A DNA stretch of 21,795 nt from Actinomycetes bacterium (GCA_025964635.1 JAOPYP010000282.1:1-21795), one strand, 5' to 3'. Positions 6,219 to 14,999 are shown, numbered from the stretch's first letter. A program made the numbers and translations. Notes: generated by a model from the sequence alone, not told the origin.

Positions 6219-8249
6219 GTGCTCGGATACATCTTTGCTGGAATTGCACTCGGCTCGATCTACGCTATTGCCGCGTCCGGACTCGTGATCACCTATATTT
6301 CGTCCGGCGTCCTCAATTTTGCCTTCGGCTCGATGGCTTACTTCCTGGCCCGTTTCTATTATTTCCTGAATACCCAGGAGCACTGGGGTGCGGTGCCGTC
6401 GGTCATTGTCGCGGTCGGCCTGGCTGGCCCCGGCCTCGGCGCCTTCCTGTACCTGGTGCTGTTCCGGTACCTGCGCATGGCGTCGTCCCTGATCAAGATC
6501 GTCTCCACCATCGGCGTCTCGGTGGCCCTGCCCCCCGCGGCCTCGCTGTTCTTCGGGGGCCAGACCATCACCACGGCTCCCGGCCTGTCGCCGACGCCCG
6601 AGCGGGTCTACACGATCTTCGGGGCGGTCGCCTCCCTCGACGAGATCATCGCCTTCGCCTGCGTTCTCGCGGTCGTGATCATCGGGACCCTGGTCCTGCG
6701 GCTGACCGGCGTCGGCCTCCGGGTCCGCGCGATGGTTGACACGCCGGCCCTGACGTCCCTGTCCGGCGTCAACCCGTCAGTGATCTCCGTCGGCGTCTGG
6801 ATGGTCAGCACCACGCTCGCCGGGCTGGCCGGGGTGCTCGCCGCCCCGAGCACCGGCCTGACGCCGGACGGCATGACCGCCCTGATGGCCTCGGCGTTCG
6901 CCGCCCTCGTCGCCGCCCGGCTGCGCAGCCTGCCCGCCGCGGTCGGGGTGGCCATGGGCATGGGCATCCTGACCGACGTCATCCAGAAGTACCTGCCGGT
7001 CAACAGCTCGCTGACCAACGCCATCCTGACCAGCATCCCGTTCTTCGTGATCGCCGCGTTCCTCATCATTTACCTCGCGTTCAGCCGGCAGGTGAACGAG
7101 GCCGCCTCGACCGGGGGAGCGCTGGACCATGCCATCCGGCCGCAGGGCGGATCGGCGGCCATGGCGAAATCCTCGGCCAGCGCCGCGGTGGTGGCCGCCC
7201 GGTCCGGGTGGTCGCCCTACATGCTCGGGCCGGTCGTCATCATCGCGATCGTGGCGTTGCTGCCCATCCTGCTGAGCGGATACTGGCTCACCCTGCTCGG
7301 GACGGGACTCGCGTTCGCGGTGATCTTCCTGTCCTTCACGATGGTCGTCGGCGAGGGCGGCATGATCTGGCTGTGCCAGGCGAGTTTCGCCGCCATCGGC
7401 GCGATCGGCACGGCCCAGCTGGCCACCAGCCACGGGATGAACCCGCTGGCCGCGGTGCTGATCGCGGCCCTGATCGCCACGCCGGCCGGTGTGGTCATCG
7501 GACTCCTGACGATCCGGCTCGGCAACCTCTACGTGGCGCTGGTGACGCTGACCTTCGGGCTGCTCGCCGACACCCTGATCTTCACCCGGAACATCTTCTA
7601 CCAGCAGGGCCTGGGCGTGCCGGTGACCCGGCCCGCCTTCCTGGTCAGCGACCGGAACTTCGCCTACTTCGCCCTGGCGGTCTTCATCGTGATCTCGCTG
7701 ATCGTGGTCAACCTGCGCCGGTCGACGACCGGCCTGGCCCTCGCCGCGGTCCGCTACAGCGAGCCGGGTGCCCGCACCATCGGCCTCAGCGTGCTGTCCA
7801 TGAAGCTGCTGGTGGCCGCCATCGCCACCTTTGTCGCCGCCCTGGGTGGCGGGCTGCTGGCGCTCAACCTCCAATCCGCCGTGCCCACCTCGTACTCGAC
7901 CTTCACCGGGCTGATCTGGCTGGCCGTCCTGGTGACCGTCGGGGTCCGGTCAATCACCGCCGCGGTGCTGGCCGGTGTCGCGTTCACGCTGCTGCCCGGG
8001 GTGTTCCAGACCTACCTGCCCGCCGCCTGGGGGAACGTGCCCACGCTGCTCTTCGGGCTGGGCGCGGTGCTGGTGGCCATCAACCCGGATGGCCAGGTTG
8101 CCGTGAACGCACGCCAGTTCCAGTCACTGATCGTGCGGCTGGCGGAACGGCGGAACCGGCGGTCCGGTACCGGGCCACCTGATCCCGCCCCGGCCGGCGG
8201 CACCCCTCCGCCCGGGTTGGCCGGTCTCGTGGGGAAGGCGACCCGGTGA
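6219..8249 (+). CDS. Fused LivH-LivM branched-chain amino acid-type ABC permease
   Basis: The 676-residue membrane protein joins two permeases that are usually separate. Residues about 1-290 are LivH-like, starting LGYIFAGIALGSIYAIAASGL with about eight hydrophobic segments. An Ala/Ser-rich linker follows (about 292-325). Residues about 327-640 are LivM-like; GEGGMIWLCQASFAAIGA is the typical LivM loop. The Pro/Gly-rich tail from about 640 is probably cytosolic. A single chain would thus form the whole inner-membrane channel. The GTG at 6219 is preceded by AGGGAG (6208-6213). Its TGA overlaps the GTG of the first ATPase gene. Liv-type importers carry amino acids but also aromatic acids, amides, urea and other small acids; with the catabolic neighbours a carboxylic acid is likely. 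Confidence 0.92.
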   Translation: MLGYIFAGIALGSIYAIAASGLVITYISSGVLNFAFGSMAYFLARFYYFLNTQEHWGAVPSVIVAVGLAGPGLGAFLYLVLFRYLRMASSLIKIVSTIGVSVALPPAASLFFGGQTITTAPGLSPTPERVYTIFGAVASLDEIIAFACVLAVVIIGTLVLRLTGVGLRVRAMVDTPALTSLSGVNPSVISVGVWMVSTTLAGLAGVLAAPSTGLTPDGMTALMASAFAALVAARLRSLPAAVGVAMGMGILTDVIQKYLPVNSSLTNAILTSIPFFVIAAFLIIYLAFSRQVNEAASTGGALDHAIRPQGGSAAMAKSSASAAVVAARSGWSPYMLGPVVIIAIVALLPILLSGYWLTLLGTGLAFAVIFLSFTMVVGEGGMIWLCQASFAAIGAIGTAQLATSHGMNPLAAVLIAALIATPAGVVIGLLTIRLGNLYVALVTLTFGLLADTLIFTRNIFYQQGLGVPVTRPAFLVSDRNFAYFALAVFIVISLIVVNLRRSTTGLALAAVRYSEPGARTIGLSVLSMKLLVAAIATFVAALGGGLLALNLQSAVPTSYSTFTGLIWLAVLVTVGVRSITAAVLAGVAFTLLPGVFQTYLPAAWGNVPTLLFGLGAVLVAINPDGQVAVNARQFQSLIVRLAERRNRRSGTGPPDPAPAGGTPPPGLAGLVGKATR

Positions 8250-9067
8250 GCGCCGTGAGCGCGGTCCCCGCCCCGCCCCGCATGCAGTGCCGCGACGTGA
8301 CCGTGCGCTTCGGCGGCGTGGTCGCGGTGAACTCGGTGTCGCTCTCCATCCCGCCAGCCAGCATCGTCGGGCTGGTCGGCCCGAACGGCGCGGGGAAGAG
8401 CACGCTGTTCTCGGTGCTGTCCGGGCTGGCGCGCCCGAACGCCGGGGAGGTCGAGTTCGACGGCACGGACGTGACCGGGACCAGTGCGCAGCACCGGGCC
8501 CGCCTCGGCCTGGCCCGCACCTTCCAGCACCCCGAGGTCTTCAGCGGCCTGACGGTTCGCGAGCACATCACCCTGGCCCACCGCATCAGCACCCGGCGAT
8601 CCCGGATCTGGTCGGACATGGTCACCGCACGCGGATTCCGCCGCGCCGGCCAGGAGGAAGTGGAGCGGGTCGACAGCCTGCTCGAGGGCCTGAGGCTGTC
8701 GCGGGTGGCGGCCCAGCCGGTCGCGGCGCTCTCACTCGGCATGACCCGGCTGGTCGAGATCGCCCGGGCCCTCGCGGCCAACCCGACTGTGCTTCTCCTG
8801 GACGAACCATCCTCCGGGCTGGACGCGCAGGAGACGGCCCAGGTCGTGGAGGTCTTCAGGCTCGCGGTGGAGCGGCGCGGGGTCTCGCTGCTCCTGGTCG
8901 AGCACGACATGTCCATGGTGCTCGGCCTCTGCGATTACGTGCACGTGCTGGACTTCGGCGTCAAGATCGCGTCCGGAACGCCCGACGAGATCCGGGCCGA
9001 CCCGGCGGTCCGTGCTGCCTACCTCGGTGAAGAACAGGCACCTGAGCAAGGGGAGGTCACGTCATGA
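8246..9067 (+). CDS. livG: ABC transporter ATP-binding protein, LivG type
   Basis: The 273-residue cytosolic ATPase has Walker A GPNGAGKST at residues 45-53, Q-loop Gln94 in RTFQHPEVF, signature LSLGM at 162-166 and Walker B LLLDEP ending at 188. The switch histidine is His220 in LVEHDM. The signature departs from LSGGQ, as is common in LivG proteins. The longer segment between Q-loop and signature and the ending DEIRADPAVRAAYLGEE are LivG hallmarks. The GTG start overlaps the permease stop; the last four bases overlap the next ATPase gene (ATGA). It powers import together with the following ATPase. Confidence 0.93.
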   Translation: MSAVSAVPAPPRMQCRDVTVRFGGVVAVNSVSLSIPPASIVGLVGPNGAGKSTLFSVLSGLARPNAGEVEFDGTDVTGTSAQHRARLGLARTFQHPEVFSGLTVREHITLAHRISTRRSRIWSDMVTARGFRRAGQEEVERVDSLLEGLRLSRVAAQPVAALSLGMTRLVEIARALAANPTVLLLDEPSSGLDAQETAQVVEVFRLAVERRGVSLLLVEHDMSMVLGLCDYVHVLDFGVKIASGTPDEIRADPAVRAAYLGEEQAPEQGEVTS

Positions 9068-9798
9068 CCGCCGCGAAGGCGCTGCTGTCGGTCCAGGCGC
9101 TCAACGTGCGATACGGGCCCGCGCTCGCGCTGCAGAACGTATCGCTCGAACTGAACCGGGGGGATGTCGTCGCCGTGCTCGGCTCCAACGGCGCGGGAAA
9201 GAGCACGCTAGCCCGGACGATCAGCGGGCTCGTGCCCGCCGCGGGCGGCACGGTCGCCTTCGAGGGAAAAGACATCACGCGCCGGGCGGCGCACCGGGTC
9301 CGGCGGGACGGCATCGTCTACCTTCCCGAAGGCCGCGGGATCTTCCCGGCCCTGACCGTCACGGAGAACATCCGGATGGCGGCCGACCTGCTGCCCCGCG
9401 GGCAGCGCCGCCACGCCATGGACGAGGCCATGGAGGTGTTCCCGAACCTGGCCATCCGGCGCGGCGTCAAGTCCGGGCTGCTCTCGGGCGGGGAACAGCA
9501 GATGCTCTCGCTGTCCCGCGGCCTGATCACCGGGCCCAAGCTGATCATCGCGGACGAGATGTCGCTCGGGCTGGCCCCCAAGCTCGTCGACATGGTCTTC
9601 GACGCGCTGGGGCGGCTGAAGGCGGCCGGCGTCACGATGATCATCATCGAGCAGTTCGTGCACCGGGCCCTCAAATTCGCCGACCAGTGTGTGGTGCTGT
9701 CGCGCGGTCAGGTGGCCTGGCAGGGCGCACCGGAGGGTGCCGACCAGGAGATCCTGGCGCGCTATCTGGGCGAAGGCGCGGACGTCACCGGCGACTGA
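9064..9798 (+). CDS. livF: ABC transporter ATP-binding protein, LivF type
   Basis: The 244-residue ATPase has Walker A GSNGAGKST at residues 40-48, the canonical signature LSGGEQQ, and Walker B LIIADE followed by MSLGLAP. Where most ABC ATPases have a switch histidine it reads IIIEQF, the Gln variant normal in LivF. YLPEGRGIFPALTVTENI is typical of LivF. The ATG at 9064 overlaps the preceding stop and follows AAGGGGAGG. It is the second half of the ATPase pair. The binding-protein gene follows after 36 bases. Confidence 0.93.
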   Translation: MTAAKALLSVQALNVRYGPALALQNVSLELNRGDVVAVLGSNGAGKSTLARTISGLVPAAGGTVAFEGKDITRRAAHRVRRDGIVYLPEGRGIFPALTVTENIRMAADLLPRGQRRHAMDEAMEVFPNLAIRRGVKSGLLSGGEQQMLSLSRGLITGPKLIIADEMSLGLAPKLVDMVFDALGRLKAAGVTMIIIEQFVHRALKFADQCVVLSRGQVAWQGAPEGADQEILARYLGEGADVTGD

Positions 9799-9834
9799 GT
9801 CCCTCATTTACAACCCTTATCGGAGGACATATTC

Positions 9835-11091
9835 ATGAGAACAAAACGGGCCCGGATCGCGACAGCCGCTGTCGCGCTGCTGGCCACCGGAATTACGGCA
9901 TGCAGCAGCGCGTCGGGGACGTCAGGATCGGGCGGTGCGAACCAGTCGGCCGGCGCCACGATAAAGCTTGGGCTGATCAGCGACCTGACCGGTCCCTTCT
10001 CGTCCAGCTTCACGAGTTCTGAAAAAGGCATCAAGGCTTATGTGCAGATGATCAACAGCGAGGGCGGCATCAACGGCCACAAGCTCTCGTACGTCGTGGC
10101 GGACACCGCCTCCACGGTGACCGGGGCGCAGACCGCCGCGCAGGAACTGGTGCAGAGAGACAAGGTCTTCGCGGTCGTCGACGACTCGGCCGCCTTCTCC
10201 GGCGCTGAGCCGTACCTGCTCCAGCAGGGAATTCCGGTGGCCGGGGGGGCCTTTGACGGCCCCGAGTGGAACGTGGCCAAGAACACCAATCTGTTTGCGT
10301 CGACTGGGGTGACCGACTACAACTCGGTGAACGCAGCGGTGGGCAAGTTCATGAAGGCCCACGGGGTCACTACCTGTGGCGCGGTTGGCTACCCGAATGC
10401 GACCGCGGGCCCGTCCGCCGTGGCCGTCGTGAAGTCCTGCGTGGCCGCGGGACTGAAGAACGGGTACCTCAACACCCAGGTAGCGACCGGTTCGACCAAC
10501 GTCGGGCCCATCGCGCTCGCGATGCAGAAGGCGGGCGTCAACGGGATCGTGCTGCCCGTGGTGGTGAGCACCGGGTTCGCCCTCCTGGGCGCGCTGAAGC
10601 AGCTGGGTGTCAAGCTCAAGGTAGCGCTGCTGAGCACTGGTTACGGGGGTGACCTGCTCGCCTCCTCCGCTGCGGTGCAGGCCGGACAGGGCTACATGTT
10701 CTCCTCGGTCGGGCAGCCGATCGAGGCCAACACGGCGGCCACGCAGAAGATGAAGGCGGCGCTGGCCAAGGTGGGCGTGGCGAGCACGCCGACCTTCGCC
10801 GAGCAGGAGTCGTACATCGCGACCGCGGCCATCGCCGCCGGCCTGAAGGCCGCCGGGCAGAACCCGACCCAGAAGTCGTTCATGACGGCCCTGCGCAAGA
10901 TCAGCAACTTCAACGCCGACGGCCTGCTGTCCCCCGGCACGGTGAACTTCAGCAACCTCAGCCAGAACGCCGGCGGGGCGGGCGCGGCGGGCTGCATCTT
11001 CGCCGCGCAGCTGGAGGGCACGAAGTTCGTCCCGGTCCAGGGGCTGCCGATGTGCGGCCAGAAGGTCGCCGGCCTCACCACGGGGGCCTGA
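9835..11091 (+). CDS. ABC transporter substrate-binding lipoprotein, LivK/periplasmic-binding type I
   Basis: The 418-residue exported protein starts with a basic end (MRTKRARIA), a hydrophobic stretch and the lipobox ITAC with Cys23, followed by a Ser/Gly-rich tether. It is therefore lipid-anchored outside the membrane. IKLGLISDLTGPF, SEKGIKAYVQMIN, INGHKLSYVVADTAS and later blocks match the two-lobed type I fold of LivK-like receptors. Ligand residues cannot be assigned. ATG 9835 has a clear GGAGG (9822-9826). It completes an importer gene set in the order permease fusion, LivG, LivF, receptor. The receptor decides the substrate and is the best protein to test for ligand identity. Confidence 0.92.
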   Translation: MRTKRARIATAAVALLATGITACSSASGTSGSGGANQSAGATIKLGLISDLTGPFSSSFTSSEKGIKAYVQMINSEGGINGHKLSYVVADTASTVTGAQTAAQELVQRDKVFAVVDDSAAFSGAEPYLLQQGIPVAGGAFDGPEWNVAKNTNLFASTGVTDYNSVNAAVGKFMKAHGVTTCGAVGYPNATAGPSAVAVVKSCVAAGLKNGYLNTQVATGSTNVGPIALAMQKAGVNGIVLPVVVSTGFALLGALKQLGVKLKVALLSTGYGGDLLASSAAVQAGQGYMFSSVGQPIEANTAATQKMKAALAKVGVASTPTFAEQESYIATAAIAAGLKAAGQNPTQKSFMTALRKISNFNADGLLSPGTVNFSNLSQNAGGAGAAGCIFAAQLEGTKFVPVQGLPMCGQKVAGLTTGA

Positions 11092-11223
11092 CCCGGTACT
11101 GGCCGCCGTCCTCGGCCCGGGCCCTGGCCGGCCTGGGCCGCGGACGGCTCCGGCCGCCCCGGCTGCGCAGCAGATCGCCAGCCCAGCCCTATTCCGGGAC
11201 TGGGCGGAAGGGAGCAGGAGAGC

Positions 11224-12339
11224 GTGACGTCAGCACTGGAAGCCCGGGTCCTGGAGCCTCTCGAGCTCGCCATCGACGTGACTGACGAGGCCGCCCTGGG
11301 GATGCCCGCCCGCACCACGGCGACGGTGCACCTGCCCCCGGCCGGTGCCCTGAGCGATCCGCCGGTGGTGTGCTTCGCCTTCCCCGGGGGCGGGTACTCC
11401 CGCCGCTACTACACGCTCGACCTCCGCGGCGGCACCGGGCACTCCGGCACGGGCCAGGCCGGCTGGCACGCGGCCCGCGGATGGATCTTCGCCGCCTGTG
11501 ATTCGCTGGGCTTCGGCGACGCGACCGCGCCGGACGGCGACGTGCTGACGTACGAGAACATCGCCCGCGGCAACCAGGCGACCGTCGCCGCCGTGATGGC
11601 CAGGCTGGAGTCGGGCACCCTGGCGGACGGCTACCCGCCGGTGACCGGGGCGACGACAGTCGGCGTCGGGCAGTCGATGGGCGGCTGCTTCACGATCGTC
11701 CTGCAGGGCCAGCACCGGGTTTTCGACGGCGTCGCGGCGCTGGGCTTCAGCGGGATCCACACGGTCGTCCCCAGCCGGCCCGGCGCCCCGGCCGCCGCCT
11801 GGCCGTGGCTGCTGCGGGGCAGCGACCTGGCCAGCCCGGCGATCCTCAACCAGGCGGCGCTCGCCGCGGCCGCCGGCCCGACCCTGGCCGGCCAGGACTC
11901 ACTGGACGCGGCCGCGGGAACGGGCGAGCACCCGTTCGCCTGGGCGTTCCACTGGGACACCGAGCCCGCGGACATCGTCACCCTCGACATGGCCGCCAGC
12001 GCGGAAACCTACGAGGGCCCACTGCCGGCCTGGCGCTCACCGTCCACCCCCGCCTGTGGCATCTACATGGTCGCGCCCGGGACGGTCGCCACCGAGGCGG
12101 CGTCGATCACGGTCCCCGTGCTGATCGCGGTAGGCGAGCGGGATGTGGTCCCCAACCCATGGCTCGAGCCGGCCGCGTTCAAGAGCTCGACCGACATCAG
12201 CCTGTTCGTCTGCCCGCGGATGGCGCACATGCACAACTTCGCCGACACCCGGCAGGAACTGTGGGCGCGCATTCACTCCTGGGGGACCGGGGTCGCGGCC
12301 ATGCGGGCGGCCCGGGGCGGCACCGGTACCGCGAGCTGA
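11224..12339 (+). CDS. Alpha/beta-hydrolase family protein
   Basis: The 371-residue protein has the nucleophile elbow GQSMGG with Ser151. Asp307 in GERDVV and His335 (or His337) in RMAHMHNF complete a plausible catalytic triad. FPGGGYSRRYY (53-63) looks like the oxyanion-hole loop. No signal peptide is seen, so it is probably cytosolic. It could hydrolyse an ester, lactone or thioester related to the imported compound; the exact class is not recognised. The GTG at 11224 follows a purine-rich GGAAGGGAGCAGGAG. It is 132 bases after the receptor gene with no clear promoter between, so it may be the last gene of the Liv operon. A hairpin follows at 12370. Confidence 0.82.
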   Translation: MTSALEARVLEPLELAIDVTDEAALGMPARTTATVHLPPAGALSDPPVVCFAFPGGGYSRRYYTLDLRGGTGHSGTGQAGWHAARGWIFAACDSLGFGDATAPDGDVLTYENIARGNQATVAAVMARLESGTLADGYPPVTGATTVGVGQSMGGCFTIVLQGQHRVFDGVAALGFSGIHTVVPSRPGAPAAAWPWLLRGSDLASPAILNQAALAAAAGPTLAGQDSLDAAAGTGEHPFAWAFHWDTEPADIVTLDMAASAETYEGPLPAWRSPSTPACGIYMVAPGTVATEAASITVPVLIAVGERDVVPNPWLEPAAFKSSTDISLFVCPRMAHMHNFADTRQELWARIHSWGTGVAAMRAARGGTGTAS

Positions 12340-12369
12340 CGCACCGGGCCCGGATCACGCGGGCTGACG

Positions 12370-12392
12370 CCGGCCGGCCGCAAGCCGGCTGG
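12370..12392. terminator. bidirectional terminator between convergent genes
   Basis: A nine-pair stem (12370-12378 with 12384-12392, one G-T wobble) encloses the five-base loop CGCAA. It lies 30 bases after the hydrolase stop and two bases from the stop of the convergent thiolase-like gene, so it can serve both directions. Confidence 0.6.
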
Positions 12393-12394
12393 GT

Positions 12395-13555
12395 TCAGTC
12401 GGCGGTGATCAGCGCGCACGCGGCGAAGCCGCCCACCGCGTTGCTGACCACGCCGGCGGCCGGCTTCCTGGGCAGGGCCCGATCACCGGCCGTGCCGCGC
12501 AGCTGGCGGGTGACCTCGATGAAGAAGTTCGCGCCGTGCCGCCGCCCGACGTTACAGGCGCCACCGTCGGTGTTGGTGGGGATGATCCCGTCAGCCCGCG
12601 TGTTTCCCGCGGCCGCGAAGGGGCCGCTTTCGCCCTCGCCGCAGAATCCGAGGGCCTCCAGCCACTGCAGGGCGATGAAGGAGAAGCCGTCGTACAGGCC
12701 GGCCACGCCCACGTCGGACGGTGTGAGGTCGGTCTTGGACCACATCCGCCTGGCCGCCATGAACGGCGACGAGTGCGTCATGTCCTCGACCAGGCTGAAA
12801 TCAGCCTCGGCGGTCGTGCCCATCGCCCACGCGTCGAAGAACACCGCCTTCTGCTTCAGGTCGCGGGCCCGTTCCTCGGTGGTGAAGATGAGCGCCGAGG
12901 ATGAGTCCACCGGGTAGTCGCAATCGAGCAGGTGGAGCGGCTTGGCGATGTAGCGGGAGTTCATGTACTCCTCGATCGTCAGCGGCTCGTGGAAGAACGA
13001 CTCGGCCGGGTTCCTGAGCGCGTACTCGCGCTGGGCCACCGCGAACGCCCCGAAGTCCTCCTCCTTCGTTCCGTACTGCGCCATGTGCCGCTGCATGTAC
13101 AGGCCGGCGAAGTGCGCGCCGGTGAACGAGCCGTACGGCATGCCGAACTGGAACTGGCCCCCCACGCCGGCGTTCTCGCCGCCGCCCATCAGCGCGGTCC
13201 CGCCGGCCGCGCCGGCCCGGTGCACGGTGCGCAGGGTCAGGCACATGTCCGACGAGCCCGACGCGACCGCCGCGATCCCGTGCAGCGCCGCCACCGCGTA
13301 GGCGGCGCCGTCCACCGAGCTGGAATAGAAGGCCAGATCCGGGATGCCCAGCATGGCCGCGGTGTGGGTGGAGGACACGTACTGGTGCGGGAAGCTGTGC
13401 ACCACGACGCCGTCGATGTCCCGGGGCGTGACCCCGGCGTCGTCCATGGCCGCGATCGAGGCCTGGGCCGTCAGCGTGTCCAGCGACAGTCCGGTGTTAC
13501 GCCCGACGGTCGAGTACCCGACACCGACTATCGCCACGCGCTGCTTGCCTGACAT
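12395..13555 (-). CDS. Thiolase-like (Ltp/SCP-x type) protein lacking the nucleophilic cysteine (copy 2), probable retro-aldolase
   Basis: The 386-residue protein has the thiolase layout: VAIVGVGYSTVG at the N-terminus, GLYDGFSFIALQWLEALGF, NTDGGACNVGRRHGANFF with the conserved histidine, and a Gly-rich end. The segment that should hold the nucleophile reads FYSSSVDGAAY (about 76-86), with no cysteine. This is typical of the Ltp2-like branch, where DUF35-bound enzymes cleave a 3-hydroxyacyl-CoA by retro-aldol reaction. The ATG at 13555 is preferred: the AGGAGA ribosome site precedes it. An in-frame ATG at 13567 lies upstream of that site with no ribosome site of its own. It follows the second DUF35 gene by 63 bases and is the last gene of the VOC operon. 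Confidence 0.88.
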   Translation of the reverse strand: MSGKQRVAIVGVGYSTVGRNTGLSLDTLTAQASIAAMDDAGVTPRDIDGVVVHSFPHQYVSSTHTAAMLGIPDLAFYSSSVDGAAYAVAALHGIAAVASGSSDMCLTLRTVHRAGAAGGTALMGGGENAGVGGQFQFGMPYGSFTGAHFAGLYMQRHMAQYGTKEEDFGAFAVAQREYALRNPAESFFHEPLTIEEYMNSRYIAKPLHLLDCDYPVDSSSALIFTTEERARDLKQKAVFFDAWAMGTTAEADFSLVEDMTHSSPFMAARRMWSKTDLTPSDVGVAGLYDGFSFIALQWLEALGFCGEGESGPFAAAGNTRADGIIPTNTDGGACNVGRRHGANFFIEVTRQLRGTAGDRALPRKPAAGVVSNAVGGFAACALITAD

Positions 13556-13618
13556 GTCTCTCCTCATCGTGGTGGGCGACTGTGGTGCCGGCTCCCCGGT
13601 TCCCGTGAGCGGGTGCGC

Positions 13619-14047
13619 CTAGCCGCCTACCGGACGGAACACCGGCAGGGTGAACTCATCGTCCAGCTGGTGCCAGGTGACCTGAACCTCGTCACCGATC
13701 TCGATGGCCGCCAGGTCGGCCTCGACAATGTTCGTGATCAGCTTCAGGCCGGGCTGCTCCGCGAGCTCCACGACCGCGATCACGAACGGGATCTTGTCCG
13801 CGAACCACGGGTGGAACGCCTGGGTGGCGATCTCGAAGCTGTAGATCGTGCCGCGGCCGGAAACCTCACCGGCCCCTAGGTCGAAGGACAGGCAGTGATG
13901 GCATACCGGCTCGGGCGGGTGCTGGAACCGCCCGCAGCTGGCGCACTTCTGGATCAGGAGCCTGCGCTCTCTCGCCCCGTCCCAGAAGAAGGACGTCAGG
14001 CTGTCCGGTGCGGGGCGCACCGGCCGTACCTGGGCGGTCTCGGTCAC
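13619..14047 (-). CDS. DUF35 protein: zinc ribbon plus OB-fold, thiolase/aldolase partner (copy 2)
   Basis: The 142-residue protein has a zinc ribbon with Cys35-x2-Cys38 and Cys49-x2-Cys52 (CHHC) and an OB-fold from about residue 58 (SGRGTIYSF, LITNIVEAD). It has the same plan as the protein at 3394-3816 but a clearly different sequence, so the two pairs are not a recent duplication. It probably forms a complex with the cysteine-free thiolase-like protein encoded next. GTG 14047 follows a strong GGAGGAG ribosome site. It is 31 bases after the VOC gene stop and is the middle gene of a three-gene operon. Confidence 0.92.
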   Translation of the reverse strand: MTETAQVRPVRPAPDSLTSFFWDGARERRLLIQKCASCGRFQHPPEPVCHHCLSFDLGAGEVSGRGTIYSFEIATQAFHPWFADKIPFVIAVVELAEQPGLKLITNIVEADLAAIEIGDEVQVTWHQLDDEFTLPVFRPVGG

Positions 14048-14078
14048 TGCTCCTCCTCTCCCGCCGCGTCCCGGGGTG

Positions 14079-14969
14079 TCACGCGCGCGGGTCGCCCGCG
14101 ACGGCCACGTCGGTGAACCGCATCGGCGCGCCGTGGGTCGTGGCCGGGTCAGCCAGCAGGGTGTGGGCGTCCCGGTCGAGGACCGAGACCCCCCGGCTCC
14201 CCAGGTGCCTCGCGGCCGCGTCGAGGTCGCGCACCTTCCAGGTGGCGCTGTGGTGGATCTCGCCGTTGCGCTCCAGGTCAGAGGCCGCGAGCCCGTCCCC
14301 GGTGGGCTCGGCCAGCTCCACGATCGTGTCGCCGACCAGGACGAACGCGCTGTGCGTGCCGGTCAGCTTGCTCTCGGTCTCCGCGAGCAGGGTGCCGCCG
14401 AGGGCATCCACGTACACCCGCTTGGCGCGGCCGAGATCCCTGGTCACCACGGCCGTCGAGTGCAGGTACTCCAGGGTCAGGGGGTGACTGGCCGCCCACC
14501 AGCCCGGGTCGTGGCCCGGCTGGAAGCGGGTGTCGAAGTGGACCGGGCCGCGCATGAACTCCAGCTGGGCCACCGTGTCCCGGGGGTGCGTCATGATGGC
14601 CTCGTCGGCGGGACGGCGTTCGGCCGGAAGGCCGCCGTTGAGAAAGACACGCACGCCGGCCTGGCGCAGGTTCTCCCAGATCGCGCCGGTGTCGTCGGAG
14701 TACCACGCGATCGAGTGCCAGTGCTGGCCGAAGCGGTTGTAGAACTTGCCGATCGGCAGCGTGTCCCAGCCGTCGACGTGGAAAGACGGCGCGAGCGGCT
14801 CGACCACCGCGTTCCCGATCACGACGAGCGAGGCGTCACGCTTCTCGACGTCCAGGTGGTGCTGGTCGAGGAAACCGCGCGTGCAGGCGAACACGTCGTC
14901 GTACCACGCGTCCAGCTCAGCCAGGTCGCCGGTGATGTGGATGATATGGAAGAGCGTGCCGATAGCCAC
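14079..14969 (-). CDS. Two-domain VOC (glyoxalase/epimerase/dioxygenase fold) protein
   Basis: The 296-residue protein repeats the VOC beta-alpha-beta module. LFHIIHITGDLAELDAWY (from residue 6) opens the first half, and HSTAVVTRDLGRAKRVYVD opens the second. Candidate metal ligands are His8/His11, a Glu in VVEPL, the His pair of FGQHWHSIAW, and the corresponding VELAEP and EIHHSATW in the second half. The family includes methylmalonyl-CoA epimerase, glyoxalase I and extradiol dioxygenases. The sequence does not decide between them. As first gene of an operon with a DUF35/aldolase-like pair, an acyl-CoA isomerase or epimerase role is one option. The GTG at 14969 follows GGAG with five bases spacing. 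It is divergent from tetR with operator C between them. Confidence 0.83.
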   Translation of the reverse strand: MAIGTLFHIIHITGDLAELDAWYDDVFACTRGFLDQHHLDVEKRDASLVVIGNAVVEPLAPSFHVDGWDTLPIGKFYNRFGQHWHSIAWYSDDTGAIWENLRQAGVRVFLNGGLPAERRPADEAIMTHPRDTVAQLEFMRGPVHFDTRFQPGHDPGWWAASHPLTLEYLHSTAVVTRDLGRAKRVYVDALGGTLLAETESKLTGTHSAFVLVGDTIVELAEPTGDGLAASDLERNGEIHHSATWKVRDLDAAARHLGSRGVSVLDRDAHTLLADPATTHGAPMRFTDVAVAGDPRA

Positions 14970-14999
14970 AGCTACTCCAGTTCTGGCGGGTCAAACCTT

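Noticed and set aside
6058..6288. Small plus-strand open frame in the Liv leader
   Set aside because: It has no ribosome site, its start lies in the -10 element, and it overlaps the permease start in another frame.
11092..11223. Regulatory element between the receptor and hydrolase genes
   Set aside because: The 132 bases are GC-rich with only short chance-level dyads, no TACAGTA-type site and no convincing promoter.
13556..13567. Start of the second thiolase-like protein at ATG 13567
   Set aside because: The AGGAGA ribosome site lies after this ATG and before the ATG at 13555, so the later start is favoured.
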